Assembly (NCBI GenBank): GCA_037893225.1
Contig: JAZGUH010000751.1
Location: forward strand, 62,001-126,000
DNA length: 64,000 nt
Direction of reading: 5' to 3'
DNA from: Hippasteria phrygiana
Lineage: Eukaryota; Echinodermata; Asteroidea; Valvatida; Goniasteridae
Part shown: positions 37,601-46,846 of the stretch, one piece after another
Layout of the letters: every line of letters begins with the position of its first letter
Position numbering within the stretch: the first letter of the stretch is position 1
Program-made: the position numbers and the translations under genes
Notes under the pieces: generated by a model
What the model was told of the DNA's origin: nothing
The model's database searches: none
Seen by the model: only the letters and a program-made list of their open reading frames with translations

Positions 37601-39025
37601 GTGCGCATGTAGGCATGTGTTCACCCACACTGACCACCAGTCAACATCACTCAATCTTACACAAATTGGGACACGAACATTTTTACTGGTTTTCCATAAA
37701 CTCCTCAGGCTCAGCAAACCGTGATCTTATCTGTGTTTTAATCCTTAAAAAAGGACGTAAACATGGAAAAAATGCAATTAGGGGGAAATATTTAGTGTTA
37801 TCTTTCTCAAATAAGGAACGCGGGCACCTTTTTTTATCTACTATTTTCAGATCCTTCCGGGCAGAATTTTCCAAGATTGCACCCCGTCCCCGTCCCCCCC
37901 CCCCTTTTTTAAAGATGGCTTTCCCTGACAGCCGAGTCAACCAAATCAATTTAAAATATGCAGTAGATTGACTGGGAGTTATTTCCCATTTTCATTTAAT
38001 TCTGATTAGTTGCCTTGTGGCTAGTGAAAGGAAAACTGATTTTAGGCAGAAAAAAAATAGCCATGTTGAAATAGAAAGGACAGTGGCCATCTTCGAAAAC
38101 TTTTGAAGCCATCTTGAAGAAAATAGTTCCCTGGAAATTAGGGCTGTTCATTTTCGACTAATTCACTATTTGGTTATTCGAAACTGGATTTGACCGAATA
38201 TTCAAATATTTGATACTCGCCGATCAAGTTTTTTCATGTGTCAGCTGCAACTGCATGCCGCGCCATTACGCCGGTGTTTTGCGTGCGGCGATCGATATTA
38301 TGGACTGCTCGATCACATTTGGTTTGCATGCGCAGTTGTATCAAGATCATTACGGGTATAGAACGTTCTAATAAGAAACCAAACTTCAGCCTGCGTTTTT
38401 TGCAGAAATGTTTTTTTTTACAAGTGTATAAAACAAGGGCTTTACGGACGGGAATAAAAAACCTCTGGCCACAAAAAAGTTACTTTCGACAAAAATGCGG
38501 CATTTCACACTGCTAATCTCCGTTTCTTTTCTCTAAAATAGCATCAGAGTTGTATCTGTACGTGCTTATATATTTTGTTGAATATTCAAACCGGCAAAAA
38601 GGTATTCGAATAATTCTCGGTTGAATATTCGTATATTCGGGACAGCCCATGCTGGATAATCTGCTTCCTGAACTTACGTCAAATCCCTGTTGAACTGTTG
38701 GACCGGATTGTAGAACACCTCATTCAACGAAGGAAAGGCAATCAGCGCCTGGCCTTCCCGTATCGTCTCAGGAGTGGCTCCCCCTGATTTCGGAGTGTCC
38801 GTTGCAGCTCATTAGTGGCCTTGTCACAAGTGACACTCCCCACTTCCCTGAACCCTGTGTCCATGACCTCCTCGGGGAGAGAGTCCGATTCCTGAGTAGT
38901 TTCTGCACCCAAACCTGGCGACGAGTTGCCAATTTCTGGAGATGTCTCTCGATCACTTTGTGCATGGTGCCTGGCAGATACCCGACTCCGGAACCCGTGT
39001 TTTCAACCTCGTCCTTGGTCTCCAT
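28597..39025 (-). CDS. TRMT1: tRNA (guanine(26)-N(2))-dimethyltransferase, ~12 exons
   Basis: Twelve exons read right to left give a protein alignable from memory to animal TRMT1 through its core. Landmarks are [13 protein letters not shown] near the N terminus, the SAM-binding segment [16 protein letters not shown], the catalytic [15 protein letters not shown], then the [10 protein letters not shown] and CENCG zinc-site cysteines, [14 protein letters not shown] and [19 protein letters not shown]1 adds two methyl groups to N2 of G26 in many tRNAs, using S-adenosylmethionine, in nucleus and mitochondria. All internal exon phases match. The first exon has an apparent frameshift. The C terminus ends at [10 protein letters not shown] without the CCCH zinc finger of vertebrate TRMT1. 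The gene is convergent with the EGF/CUB gene. Confidence 0.93.
28830..29215. repeat. Interspersed repeat, TATTCAAATATTCGGT family, copy 1
   Basis: Shares a dozen blocks in inverted order with 38150-38640 (for example GCATGCAGTTGCAGC, AAAACTTGATTGG, TATTCAAATATTCGG, AATGAACAGCCC). Probable non-autonomous transposon inside TRMT1 introns. Confidence 0.6.
29781..29860 (-). CDS. TRMT1: TRMT1 exon 11
   Basis: Encodes [19 protein letters not shown] and ILSKQA. It has a strong acceptor (TTCATTCTGCAG) and strong donor (CAG|GTATGT). The basic RKRK stretch may be a nuclear localisation signal (inference). Confidence 0.85.
30403..30597 (-). CDS. TRMT1: TRMT1 exon 10
   Basis: Encodes [20 protein letters not shown], then [34 protein letters not shown]. 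It is a C-terminal-domain segment conserved in TRMT1. 65 codons, phase 0-0, donor GTGAGT. Confidence 0.95.
30921..31009. repeat. Near-perfect 38-bp-arm hairpin beside a TRMT1 splice donor
   Basis: Arms 30921-30958 and 30972-31009 are complementary at 37 of 38 positions, around a 13-nt loop. On the TRMT1 transcript the hairpin begins nine bases past the exon 9 donor. Confidence 0.85.
31019..31153 (-). CDS. TRMT1: TRMT1 exon 9
   Basis: Encodes [40 protein letters not shown]. The PIWAEPIHD block is strongly conserved in TRMT1. A 38-bp-arm hairpin begins about nine bases past this exon's donor. Confidence 0.95.
31778..32082. mobile_element. Palindromic MITE with perfect 22-bp ends, ACAAGACC array
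   Basis: The two ends (start CAGTGATGTAGTCGAGACC) are perfect 22-bp inverted repeats. Inside, tandem ACACAAGGCC/CATCACAAGA units on the left mirror GCCTGGCCTTGT units on the right. It lies between TRMT1 exons 8 and 9. Relatives occur near 14320-14650, 22676-22806 and 36119-36325. Confidence 0.6.
32154..32226 (-). CDS. TRMT1: TRMT1 exon 8 (second zinc CxxC)
   Basis: Encodes [20 protein letters not shown] then SRFM. The CxxC pairs with that of exon 7 as the structural zinc site known in Trm1 proteins. The linker before it is shorter than in human TRMT1. Confidence 0.93.
33652..33714 (-). CDS. TRMT1: TRMT1 exon 7 (first zinc CxxC)
   Basis: Encodes [20 protein letters not shown]. The chosen donor (GGCAG|GTGTCT) is the one that gives phase 2 and joins the next exon. 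A GT further downstream does not fit the frame. Confidence 0.92.
33802..34072 (-). mobile_element. tRNA-derived SINE, copy 2 (inverted)
   Basis: Reverse-complement relative of the 27.6 kb SINE across its whole length, including box B (GGGTTCGAGCCC on the minus strand). Located between TRMT1 exons 6 and 7. Confidence 0.7.
34494..34642 (-). CDS. TRMT1: TRMT1 exon 6
   Basis: Encodes [35 protein letters not shown] and KVKQSAA, conserved in TRMT1 between the methyltransferase core and the zinc-site region. Phase 0 in, phase 2 out. Confidence 0.95.
34840..35065 (-). CDS. TRMT1: TRMT1 exon 5 (catalytic DPYG)
   Basis: Encodes [32 protein letters not shown] and [18 protein letters not shown] is the conserved active-site motif that positions the target guanine N2. 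226 bp, donor GTAAGA. Confidence 0.96.
35477..35664 (-). CDS. TRMT1: TRMT1 exon 4 (SAM-binding motif)
   Basis: Encodes [20 protein letters not shown], with the glycine-rich SAM-binding motif, followed by [10 protein letters not shown] and [11 protein letters not shown]. Acceptor TAATTCAG, donor GTGAGT. Confidence 0.95.
35797..35930 (-). CDS. TRMT1: TRMT1 exon 3 (variable linker)
   Basis: Encodes a Ser/Thr-rich linker [13 protein letters not shown]... ending TYHPGEYCE, which runs directly into the SAM-binding exon. This linker is variable among TRMT1 proteins. Acceptor TTCTTCAG, donor GTAAAG. Confidence 0.82.
36119..36325. mobile_element. Foldback MITE, CAAGTCCATCAC family
   Basis: Contains repeated CAAGTCCATCACAAG on one side and GGACTTGCAGGGACCCGACTA on the other, with a CTTTGACAAAGGTATTCC core. 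Same family as the 31.8 kb palindrome. In TRMT1 intron 2. Confidence 0.45.
36842..36897 (-). CDS. TRMT1: TRMT1 exon 2 (56 bp)
   Basis: Encodes [18 protein letters not shown], matching the segment after NRDLT in animal TRMT1 (AVI... GAKGI). Its phases (2 in, 1 out) are exactly those required to join exon 1 to exon 3. It is too short to appear as an ORF. Confidence 0.8.
37012..37438. mobile_element. pogo/Tigger-type MITE, TA target site
   Basis: Ends CAGTGGAACGCCGCTATA and, inverted, TTAAAGCGGCGTTCCACTG, each bordered by TA. Internal subterminal repeats of CGCTATACCGAAC occur several times at both ends. The terminal sequence is typical of pogo/Tigger elements. In TRMT1 intron 1. Confidence 0.7.
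38150..38640. repeat. Interspersed repeat, TATTCAAATATTCGGT family, copy 2
   Basis: Inverted relative of the 28.8 kb repeat, starting GGGCTGTTCATTTTCGA. It abuts TRMT1 exon 1 on its downstream (transcript) side. Confidence 0.6.
38678..39025 (-). CDS. TRMT1: TRMT1 exon 1 (N terminus, frame interrupted)
   Basis: The 3' part encodes [17 protein letters not shown] and [16 protein letters not shown], clearly TRMT1, but its frame hits stops just upstream. Restoring one base in the C5 run at 38780-38784 joins it to an open acidic stretch ([18 protein letters not shown]) with an ATG at 38862-38864. Another ATG at 39023-39025 opens [13 protein letters not shown] in a third frame. The right edge and true start are therefore uncertain. 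The donor is GTAAGT. Confidence 0.7.
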
Positions 39026-40068
39026 ATTGAGTCCTGTACTCCTTTAGGCCTGCAGACAATGTAAATCATTAACTACATGACGGGGGGGGGGGGGGGGGGG
39101 GGGCTGCATCATACCCAAGTCACACTCCTTACCTGAAGTCAACTCGTACCCAGGTCTACTCGTACCTCCCCCTCTCTGTGGATGATTTAACATTTAATAA
39201 GTTTTCATATACTGTCTTTTTAATATCTGAACCTACTAAGTGATATCTTTCTTTTTTTTCCAGAGGACTGGACGACTGGTAATGGATATAACTATGCGAT
39301 TTTGAGATGACTGAGATTTTTACTAAAATGTGATTTTCATTTTCGCAAAATGAGGATTAAAAAAGGACAAACAACTGGACAAATCTCTACTTTTATTATG
39401 CAACTTATTTTTGTTTTCTTTGTCGTGTGCTTACTCTCTTAACGATCTTTTTGTTGATGATAATAAAAATCATTTTCCACAGTTGGTACGGTGCATTAAA
39501 CGGGATCACCGTATTTATGTTTATTCTCTATTTAATTATTATATTATGATATCAAATAAAACTGAATAATTAAAATTTCGCGCGAAACCAAATTAGAGGT
39601 GTGCTTGTGTTACATTTGCTTGTGTGATGTGCACGCACCCGCCGAGGGTACCGAGGGTATAAGTTGACTTGGGTACGACGACTTGACTTGGGATGGGTAC
39701 GTACGGTACGACTTGACTCGGGTACGAGTTGACCTGGGTACGAGTTGACCCATTACCGGCCCGGAGGCCTGAGGATCCGGAGATGGAGGGTTGGTTATTT
39801 TTCCAAAATCTTGCTGTTCCTAACTTATTTTGGTGAGAGGTATTAAACTAACATTTTCCTAAAAGAAACATGATTGTAAAAGTGAATGACTTCTTCCAGA
39901 ACTAACTTTTTTTAGGCTTAGCTCCAAAAAGCGTCTTTATGAGCTCTGCACACTTTTGCGAAACCGTATCACACGTTAAGTTTATTTTTAACTGGACAAT
40001 TACAAACTCAGGGTGGCGCTGTGCACAACCACTTTTTAGAGTTGTCTGTGCAATCAGTGACACCCGGG

Positions 40069-40070
<2 letters not shown>

Positions 40071-40107
<37 letters not shown>
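40071..40107 (+). repeat. C37 homopolymer
   Basis: Thirty-seven consecutive C, the longest of many poly-C/poly-G tracts in the window. Its true length is probably variable or misassembled. Confidence 0.8.
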
Positions 40108-40154
40108 ATAAAAAGTGAAAAGGTGAATGGTGGCAGGTCATGCTTTATTTTGGT

Positions 40155-40320
40155 GTGCAGCAGTGCGGTGGAACACTTTTGAAAGTGGGTGGGGGGAGCA
40201 GTGCCGGTGCCGGCCGGCTGCTGCCATTTTCTATGTTTCTATGGAACTGCCAAAAGTGGGGGGGTGGGGGGGGGCATTTCCCCTAAGTGGAAAAAGGTAG
40301 GGGGGGGGGGTGGATATTAC
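40155..40320. repeat. GTGCGGTGGAACACTTTTGA repeat, copy 1
   Basis: Shares GGAACACTTTTGAA, GGCTGCTGCC, TTTCTATG... and GAACTGCCAAAA with 60085-60275. Includes poly-G runs. Confidence 0.55.
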
Positions 40321-41350
40321 ATACAAACAAGATCTAAATACTTGTTTTTATCGGAAGTGAAAAGAAGGTGGCAACTTTCAAATTCTTGGAAAATCCTTTC
40401 ATCAATGCATGTAAATGCAAGAGGGCGCTATTTTGTTTGTCACACGAGGCACTCGATCCTTGTAAGAAGGGCATACAAATTACAAAAAATCAGTCCTTCA
40501 TAACACCACAAACAAGCTGTTTTAACATAAAAATCAGTAAAAAGTGGAACCCAGTCCAAGAACAATGTTGAGAAGTGTGATTATGTTTGTCTACATCGAT
40601 AGCCCTTTTGAAGGCACCATTTGCAAACAGACCTACGAACGCGCACAAACGGGCTGACACACGCTAAGAACAATTTTAAAAAGTTTTTTGCGTCGCCCTT
40701 TGAATTTTCGTTTTTGGGAATGTTAGCTCAGCACCTGTCCCCTGGCCGCAAACCTCCGACTGCGAGGTCCCAGTGCTTTAGGTGTGCACGTGCCTATAAG
40801 GACGAAGGGCCTACGAAACACTGATATGTACCTGTCCCGTTCACACTTGCATAATATGCAAACCTATCGATCCCTTAACAAAAGGTGCATTCAAGATACG
40901 AGGACAAACAATTCAAGGAGCATTCATGAAGAAACGTGGAAACCCAAGCCACAATAGACTATTGGATGTGTGCACACTGCAGCTCAATCGAGTGCGTTGA
41001 ATTCATGTTAGCGTTTGATGTAGCCCATCTGCGAATTGTCATCTTATTCCTCAAGGTAAGCAAGAGTTTTTGTAGCGGCCCCATCGTCAGGCTCATCTGA
41101 TCTAGTTTGTGTCCACACTTGCAAAATAATTGGAAATATTTTACTTTAATACCCCTACCAAAATCGGTTAAGAACAGCAAACTCTTGGGAAAAAACAACC
41201 GTCCTTGATAACTACCATCTAAACATGTGGCACAATCTGCTATATTTCACGATTTTTTTTCTTAAAGCAAAATATGTGAAACATGAAGCAGAAATCAACA
41301 TGTATGTGAACACTATGAGTGGCCATACACTGTGCCAAGAACGTTTTAAC

Positions 41351-41383
41351 CATGGAGGAAGGTTAGTGTTCCTTCCTCCATGG
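41351..41383. mobile_element. Mini-foldback CATGGAGGAAGG, copy 1
   Basis: A 33-bp palindrome (CATGGAGGAAGG, loop, CCTTCCTCCATGG) flanked by TTAAC on both sides, about 270 bp upstream of sulfotransferase copy A. Confidence 0.55.
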
Positions 41384-41656
41384 TTAACACAGAAAACACA
41401 AACTTTCTTCCCCCATATTGCACGAAAATGTCCCTATACTAAAGCCAAACAAATAAATGTGCCAAGGGTTTATACAATTCTGAACACAAGTGTATGCTTA
41501 TTTTCCAAAATGTTGCTGTTCCTGCCTGATTTTGGTGGGGGTATTGAGTAAAACTGTTCCGTGAATAATTCAGTTAATTAAACGCTTATACAACCTTTTG
41601 TCCACAATAGGTTTGGAGAATCCTGTACAAATTTGGACATCAGCTTCAATTCGATT

Positions 41657-43006
41657 ATGGAATCGTCTCGTGTCAACTTATCAAAGGTAGCAGTGCTTTG
41701 CCTGTGCCTAGTTTCTATGGTCGTGTGCTATTTGCTGATTGTACCAAAACTCGGAAAAATGTCGATAAATTCTGTACCAGTCGGCCGCTGGAGCAACAGG
41801 AAGAATTCTTCGTTAGGACGGGATGTGAGATACACAGCTACTGATGTCGCTGTCCCAGTCACGCAAATTCACCAGATGGATGATACCATTGAGAAAGGTG
41901 AGGAGGCTAACACAAGCAAAGGGGTAGACCTCGGTGAAAAAAACATTTCCGTGAAGCCTATGAAGCACCAATACTTGGCCGAATTCGAAGACCCCTTGGC
42001 CTCCGACTTATTGCGGGAAGTTACCACCAAATCGATTCCCCACGATGCTTTAGAATTTGTTGCGAACAAACATGGCCTCGAATATGACAAACGGAAGACT
42101 CGAGTTATATGGCCAGTACAGATGGACATCAAGAAGAGATGGGCGGTACTCATTGACGGCATGCATCAACTGGGCTACGAGCAACGCCTTCCCACCGTCA
42201 TCTGCATCGGCGTCAAGAAGGGCGGGACCACGGCGTTTTCACACTACATTATGCAACATCCACAGATCGTCGGTGCCATCAGTGGACGCGAGGTACATTA
42301 TTTCAGCTTTAACTACGAAAAGGGCCTTGAGTATTACCGCTCCAGGATGAGATTTTCAACCACCGGTAAAGTCCAAATGGAAAAATCGCCATCGTATTTG
42401 GTTAAAAAGCAAGTACCGGAAAGGATCTTGAAGGAGCTACCGGACAATGTTAAATTTGTACTGTGCGTTCGAGACCCCGTGGAGCGAACTATATCGGACA
42501 TCCGACACGAATATGAACTACGAGCGTTACATCGTTACAAGACTGCGAAAGACAGAGAAATGGCAAAGAAAGAAACTCCCGCCTCGCAGGCAAAGCATTT
42601 TATGGAAATAATCTTCGACAGTTCTGGCCAGGTAAATCTACACTCGGGGTTCATTACCGAGAGTAATTACGCCAGGAATTTTAAGAACTGGCTGAAGACT
42701 TTTCCCCGAGATCGGTTCTATATTCTCAGCCACGAGCGCATGTATAAGGACCTGTTCTCCGAGCTGAAGAACATGGAGAGGTTTCTGGGTCTTGAGCCGT
42801 TTTATGAGAGGAACATGTTCTACTACGACGAGAAGAGACACGCGCCTTGTATGCGCACGGGTTGCCCGCCCACCAGTACCCCCGGGCTCCTCGCAAAAGC
42901 TGACATGAGCCCGCAAGTCATACGGAAATTGAGGGATTTCTTTCGGCCTTATAATCAAGAATTCGAACAGCTTACAAAGATGAATTTTTCTTGGACAAAT
43001 CTGTAA
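41657..43006 (+). CDS. Heparan sulfate glucosamine 3-O-sulfotransferase-like, copy A
   Basis: Intronless 449-residue type II membrane protein. A short cytosolic end precedes a signal-anchor helix at about residues 10-29 (VAVLCLCLVSMVVCYLLIV), then a stem and a C-terminal sulfotransferase domain. GVKKGGTTA (185-193) is the PAPS 5'-phosphosulfate loop. EVHYF carries the expected catalytic Glu212. VRDPVERTISD (from 271) is the 3'-phosphate-binding motif. The end, KLRDFFRPYNQEF, matches the HS3ST family. It would transfer sulfate from PAPS to a glycosaminoglycan in the Golgi. The segment around CMRTGCPPTSTPGLLAKAD is unlike the KGRTHP loop of vertebrate HS3STs. ATG 41657 is preferred over an upstream in-frame TTG. 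An AG at 41609-41610 may end a 5'-UTR intron. Confidence 0.92.
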   Translation: MESSRVNLSKVAVLCLCLVSMVVCYLLIVPKLGKMSINSVPVGRWSNRKNSSLGRDVRYTATDVAVPVTQIHQMDDTIEKGEEANTSKGVDLGEKNISVKPMKHQYLAEFEDPLASDLLREVTTKSIPHDALEFVANKHGLEYDKRKTRVIWPVQMDIKKRWAVLIDGMHQLGYEQRLPTVICIGVKKGGTTAFSHYIMQHPQIVGAISGREVHYFSFNYEKGLEYYRSRMRFSTTGKVQMEKSPSYLVKKQVPERILKELPDNVKFVLCVRDPVERTISDIRHEYELRALHRYKTAKDREMAKKETPASQAKHFMEIIFDSSGQVNLHSGFITESNYARNFKNWLKTFPRDRFYILSHERMYKDLFSELKNMERFLGLEPFYERNMFYYDEKRHAPCMRTGCPPTSTPGLLAKADMSPQVIRKLRDFFRPYNQEFEQLTKMNFSWTNL

Positions 43007-43064
43007 GGTGATTTTCAGTTACAATTAGAAATGGGCCATAGGCAGTTTAACTGTGAGTTTGTAT

Positions 43065-43228
43065 ATGCCGGCAATCGTGGACCTAGGACAAAAGAATTCG
43101 AGCGTAGACAAAGGGGTCCACGTTTGACCTAACGTCCACGATTGAAAATCGTGTACAAAACCAATGGGAGGCCTTCCGAAAAAGTTAGAGTATAAACAAA
43201 AGAGGAACAATGGGAGGTCCACGATTGC
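43065..43228. repeat. GTCCACGATTG foldback family, copy 1
   Basis: Inverted GTCCACGATTG blocks enclose TTTTGTACACGATTTTCAAT-type sequence (here on the opposite strand) and AAACAAAAGAGGAACAATGG. Related copies at 45628-45780 and 46058-46190. Lies just after sulfotransferase copy A. Confidence 0.55.
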
Positions 43229-43717
43229 ACCCGTTTACATGACTGGGTGTGTTGGTGTGTGTGGGGGGGGGGGGGGGATAATGAAAAATTCCTTGTATAT
43301 CAACAACTGCGCAATTGCAAACTGTATACATTTACAAAGAAGTTCTGTTAATATACAGTGCTCCTTTTTTACTTGTTCATTCACGTACTGTTATCCTACA
43401 TGAATGTCATTATGCGGCAGCTGTCCAATCAGAATTGATGACATTTGTGTGCAAAATGTCTGTGTTTTAGTACAAAAACACACTAAGTTTCTTGATCATA
43501 TGCCTCTAATAGGTAATTTGTATTCATGTACAAAATTACTTTTATCCAAACATTACTAAATAATGTCATATTACACCCCCGTTCATGTTTAAAATATCGA
43601 AACGGTTGATGGCAAACCATGACTTCATAATGGCTCGACTGAATGAATATAAAACCAAAATGTCAGAAGATGGAATTTGCGTCAAAAATGATGTAAATTA
43701 GAACGGATTTTCCGGCA

Positions 43718-43790
43718 AGTTCGGTGGTCGGGTGGTTAAGACGTCTGCACTAGTAAGCAGAAAGTCGTGGGTTCGAATCCCGCCCGAGTA
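43718..43790 (+). tRNA. tRNA-like gene or SINE head with 8-nt anticodon loop
   Basis: The acceptor stem pairs at 6 of 7 positions (two wobble). D-arm GTCGGGTGGTTAAGAC, anticodon stem TCTGC/GCAGA and T-arm GTGGG-TTCGAAT-CCCGC are all good. The anticodon loop ACTAGTAA is one base too long. If CTAGTAA is taken as the loop the anticodon would be AGU (Thr). The leader resembles Ser/Leu tRNAs. It could be a pseudogene or SINE. Confidence 0.4.
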
Positions 43791-44255
43791 AGCCTGCGAT
43801 TTTTACAAAATTACAAAAAAGGAAGGCTGTGATAGTCTTCTTTCTGCCCGATTACGGAATCAACACATTAGAAGTCTCCGTTGGAATCACTTTCTCAATA
43901 AACTAACACGATTTTTTAATACATGCACTTCGTCTCTTTCTAATTTTGTATAATTGTAAGCTCTGTATAGCCTACTGTTATTTTGGGTTTTTTCTTTTTC
44001 TCGTATTAATTTGTTTGTTGTAATCGTTTTAATTTTGTATAATTGTAATTTTATTGTGACGAATAAGGCTAAATGGTTGATAGGCCTACATGGCTCAGTT
44101 ACTAAACTGAATGATCCCATCCTTTAAAGCACGCACTCATCCGTCAGTCTGTAAAGTAGGCCTACATACCATCTTGCAGTACTAGATTATACCACAAATA
44201 TAATGTCGCCTGCAATGTGCCTAATTATAATACAATTATCTAACTTTTTTGATTA

Positions 44256-44495
44256 TCAAATGAGCCACTTCGGGGTGAAATAGAAGCTATGTGGTAGCGT
44301 TTGTCCTAACGCCATGGGGACAAGGTTGCAGCGTATTTCAGTCTGAACGCCGACATTGCAGTATGCAGCATTTGTTTCCATGGCAACCCACTCTTTGCCG
44401 CGTTCCACTTCCAACTCGTCCAAGCTGTCATTATCTTCCCTGGCGTAGTCCGTGCGGCAGCAGTTGGGTAATCTGAACATCTTCCTCAGCGTCAT
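44256..44495 (-). CDS. Possible small or last-exon coding region, unknown function
   Basis: An ATG-to-TGA frame of 79 residues starts MTLRKMFRLPNCCRTDYA and continues with an acidic stretch (EDNDSLDELEVERGKEW). It is noticeably more GC-rich and codon-like than the surrounding AT-rich DNA. A splice-acceptor-like AATAG lies just before the ATG, so it could instead be the last exon of a minus-strand gene. I recognise no family. It could be chance or an exapted repeat. Confidence 0.3.
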   Translation of the reverse strand: MTLRKMFRLPNCCRTDYAREDNDSLDELEVERGKEWVAMETNAAYCNVGVQTEIRCNLVPMALGQTLPHSFYFTPKWLI

Positions 44496-44822
44496 GTTCC
44501 TATTTTTGTTCAAGGAAATGAATATATTTATCCGCAATTTGTGTGTGTGTTTTTGCATGTATAGCCTGGTAAAAATTTGCTGTGAACGCCGAACCTTATA
44601 GTACATGTACACGGTTTTAAACTAAGTTGATGGTAGACCTAGTACAAGCAACCTGCACGGTTGCTCATTTGCATGAAACCACTGTCATCGCCCGTGTACG
44701 TATGTATAATTGTCTGACAAAAAACTGCCTCCCATCGTGCACGGACCTTTTTCACCCACGTGACCAGAAAGCGAGAAATACAATGAAATCCAACCGGCTT
44801 GGACCGCGCCGACACGTCGGAG

Positions 44823-44854
44823 CATGGAGGAAGGAATATTTCCTTCCTCCATGG
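44823..44854. mobile_element. Mini-foldback CATGGAGGAAGG, copy 2
   Basis: A 32-bp palindrome with the same arms and a different loop, flanked by a 6-bp direct repeat TCGGAG (44817-44822 and 44855-44860). Confidence 0.6.
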
Positions 44855-45627
44855 TCGGAGTGATCATCGTACATGCAGTGTCTGGGGCAGGTTAAAGCAC
44901 GCGCGCACGCGGCACGTTTGACTACCGGTAGTTAAAAGGTCAGGCGTATAGATTAGATATACCTGTGTATATTAATTATTCCTGATCATCCTTAAATGTC
45001 GCCAGCTCCACCAACAGCCTATGATGCGTTTACCAGCCTAATACTTGCCAAAAGCCTCGCCCTGTTCCATCGTCTCGGGCAGCTTTTGACGCCCGAAGTG
45101 TCGGGCAGCAGAACCGCCAAGACACCAGCCAGCAGATATATAGAAGCATCCGAACACGAGAAACGGGAACCCGGGAAACATATACAATGTAGTCGGACAG
45201 CAGAAGGAGTATGTAGGGAGAGGAAATAGAGCCAATGCGGGACAAGAATGCGCCTCCACCGAGGCCAGCATTCCTGACGGGGAGAATTAAATTATAGATG
45301 TTAGCAATGAGATGAGTTGGCGGAGCAACAACCATAACAGAATCCGCAAATAAGTTATTCACAAGTCGTAAATGTCGGCATCAAAGTATGTGGGTTTTTT
45401 TAGTACCGCGAATCATGTGATATACCCCTGAATGATGAAATGATTAATGTCTGGATCCATTGGAACATCCCCTGAAAAATATTAATTTCAATTTTGTTTT
45501 ACCCGGAAATGTTTGAGGGATCGGCGACACAGTTATAAGCCGCCTGTCGGCACCAATATACCGTTTGCATGATTCCACATGCGCGTAACTTGCTCCCCCC
45601 CACCTGCACACCCATGTGTGTGTAAAC

Positions 45628-45780
45628 ACCGGCAATCGCGGACCTCCTAATGTCCCTTTTTTTTTTTTTTGTACTTATAAGGCCTCCCATATGTTTTGTA
45701 CACGATTTTCAATCGTGGACTCAATCGTGGACCCTATTGTCCTCTTTGTTAAAGGTCCACGGTTTGAATAGCTACATACT
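45628..45780. repeat. GTCCACGATTG foldback family, copy 2
   Basis: Contains CCGGCAATCGCGGACC, TTTTGTACACGATTTTCAAT and AAAGGTCCACGG. Inverted relative to copy 1. Confidence 0.5.
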
Positions 45781-46057
45781 CATACCCACATACATTTGAC
45801 ACGGCACATATAGTCGTGTTTTCCTATACTACTGAGGACTTGGGTGTTTCCTTCCATTGTTCTCTTTGTTTGCACTTAAACCATTTCTCAACATGCCCCA
45901 AAAGGTTTGTACATGACTTCTACCGAGGACTTGGGCTCAGGTCCTCAGTTGTATTGTTATTACTGATCCCCATTACCAGTCCTCAGTCGTAATGGAAAAC
46001 ATGTACATGTACATTGTATGCACCTACACCGTACACACTGCACAGTCGTGTATCGAC

Positions 46058-46190
46058 CTCCAAACGTGGACGTCCTATTGTTCCTCTTTTGTTTGTACTT
46101 TAACTTTTTCGGAAGACCTCCATAGGTTTTGTACACAATCCCAATCGCGGACGTATGCTGGGAATCGCGAACGATATTGTTCTCTTTTGT
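46058..46190. repeat. GTCCACGATTG foldback family, copy 3
   Basis: Contains TTGTTCCTCTTTTGTTTGTA and GGTTTTGTACACAATCCCAA, matching copies 1 and 2. Confidence 0.5.
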
Positions 46191-46619
46191 TCTCCGGCGT
46201 TTTTCGTGCATGGTTTGAATACCCCAACACGCCCACACGGCCCTATCCTTCCCGTACGTTGTTCAGTCTACAAATTTGTGATAGCGCCCTCCATCACAAG
46301 ATTATGTCAGTTCTGTGCAGTGAATGAAAAGGATGATGGTGCATTTGATCAATCTTGGGCAAGTTCGTAAAAAAAGATGGATTGTCACTATGTCAGTCTG
46401 TACTGTTCCGTAGCCTGTACTGTACGTCTTACTGTCTCCTTTGTCTCAAAGTCATGCAGGCTGTGAAAAGCATTCATGGCAGTAGGCGTACCCGTTAATT
46501 AAACAATTAAATATTGTCTGGACAGCGGTTTATGCAAACAAGCATTATCGTAACACACGTTTTAATACACGTACTTGCTGGCTGAAGCGCCTTTTGGCGT
46601 GTGTGTGACTGGTTGTCGG

Positions 46620-46846
46620 TCACTTCGCCCAAAAACCACATCGCCCTCAACCACTTCGCCCTCAACCACTTCGCCCAAACGCCACTTCGCCCAAACCCCA
46701 CTTCGCCCAATTACCCCTTCGCCCAAACGCCACTTCGCCCAAACACCACTTCGCCCAAACACCACTTCGCCCAATTACTACTTCGCCCAAAAACCACTTC
46801 GCCCATAAACCACTTCGCCCAAAAACCACTTCGCCCAAAAAACACT
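46620..46846 (+). repeat. CACTTCGCCCAAAAAC minisatellite, forward arm
   Basis: About 14 units of CACTTCGCCC plus a variable spacer (AAAAAC, TCAAC, AAACGC, AATTAC). Confidence 0.9.

Larger units (their letters stand above)
39026..41656. other. Intergenic region between divergent TRMT1 and sulfotransferase A
   Basis: No credible coding region. It holds poly-G and poly-C tracts, GGGTACGAGTTGACC-type repeats at 39115-39175 (inverted) and 39655-39750, a repeat copy at 40.2 kb and one mini-foldback. Promoters of both genes probably lie here, but I see no defined motif. Confidence 0.6.

Noticed and set aside
37683..37949. Minus-strand 88-codon frame in TRMT1 intron 1
   Set aside because: No similarity to TRMT1 or any domain; it crosses a poly-C tract.
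42638..42958. Minus-strand frames opposite the sulfotransferases (also 52208-53054)
   Set aside because: They are shadows of strongly supported plus-strand coding regions.
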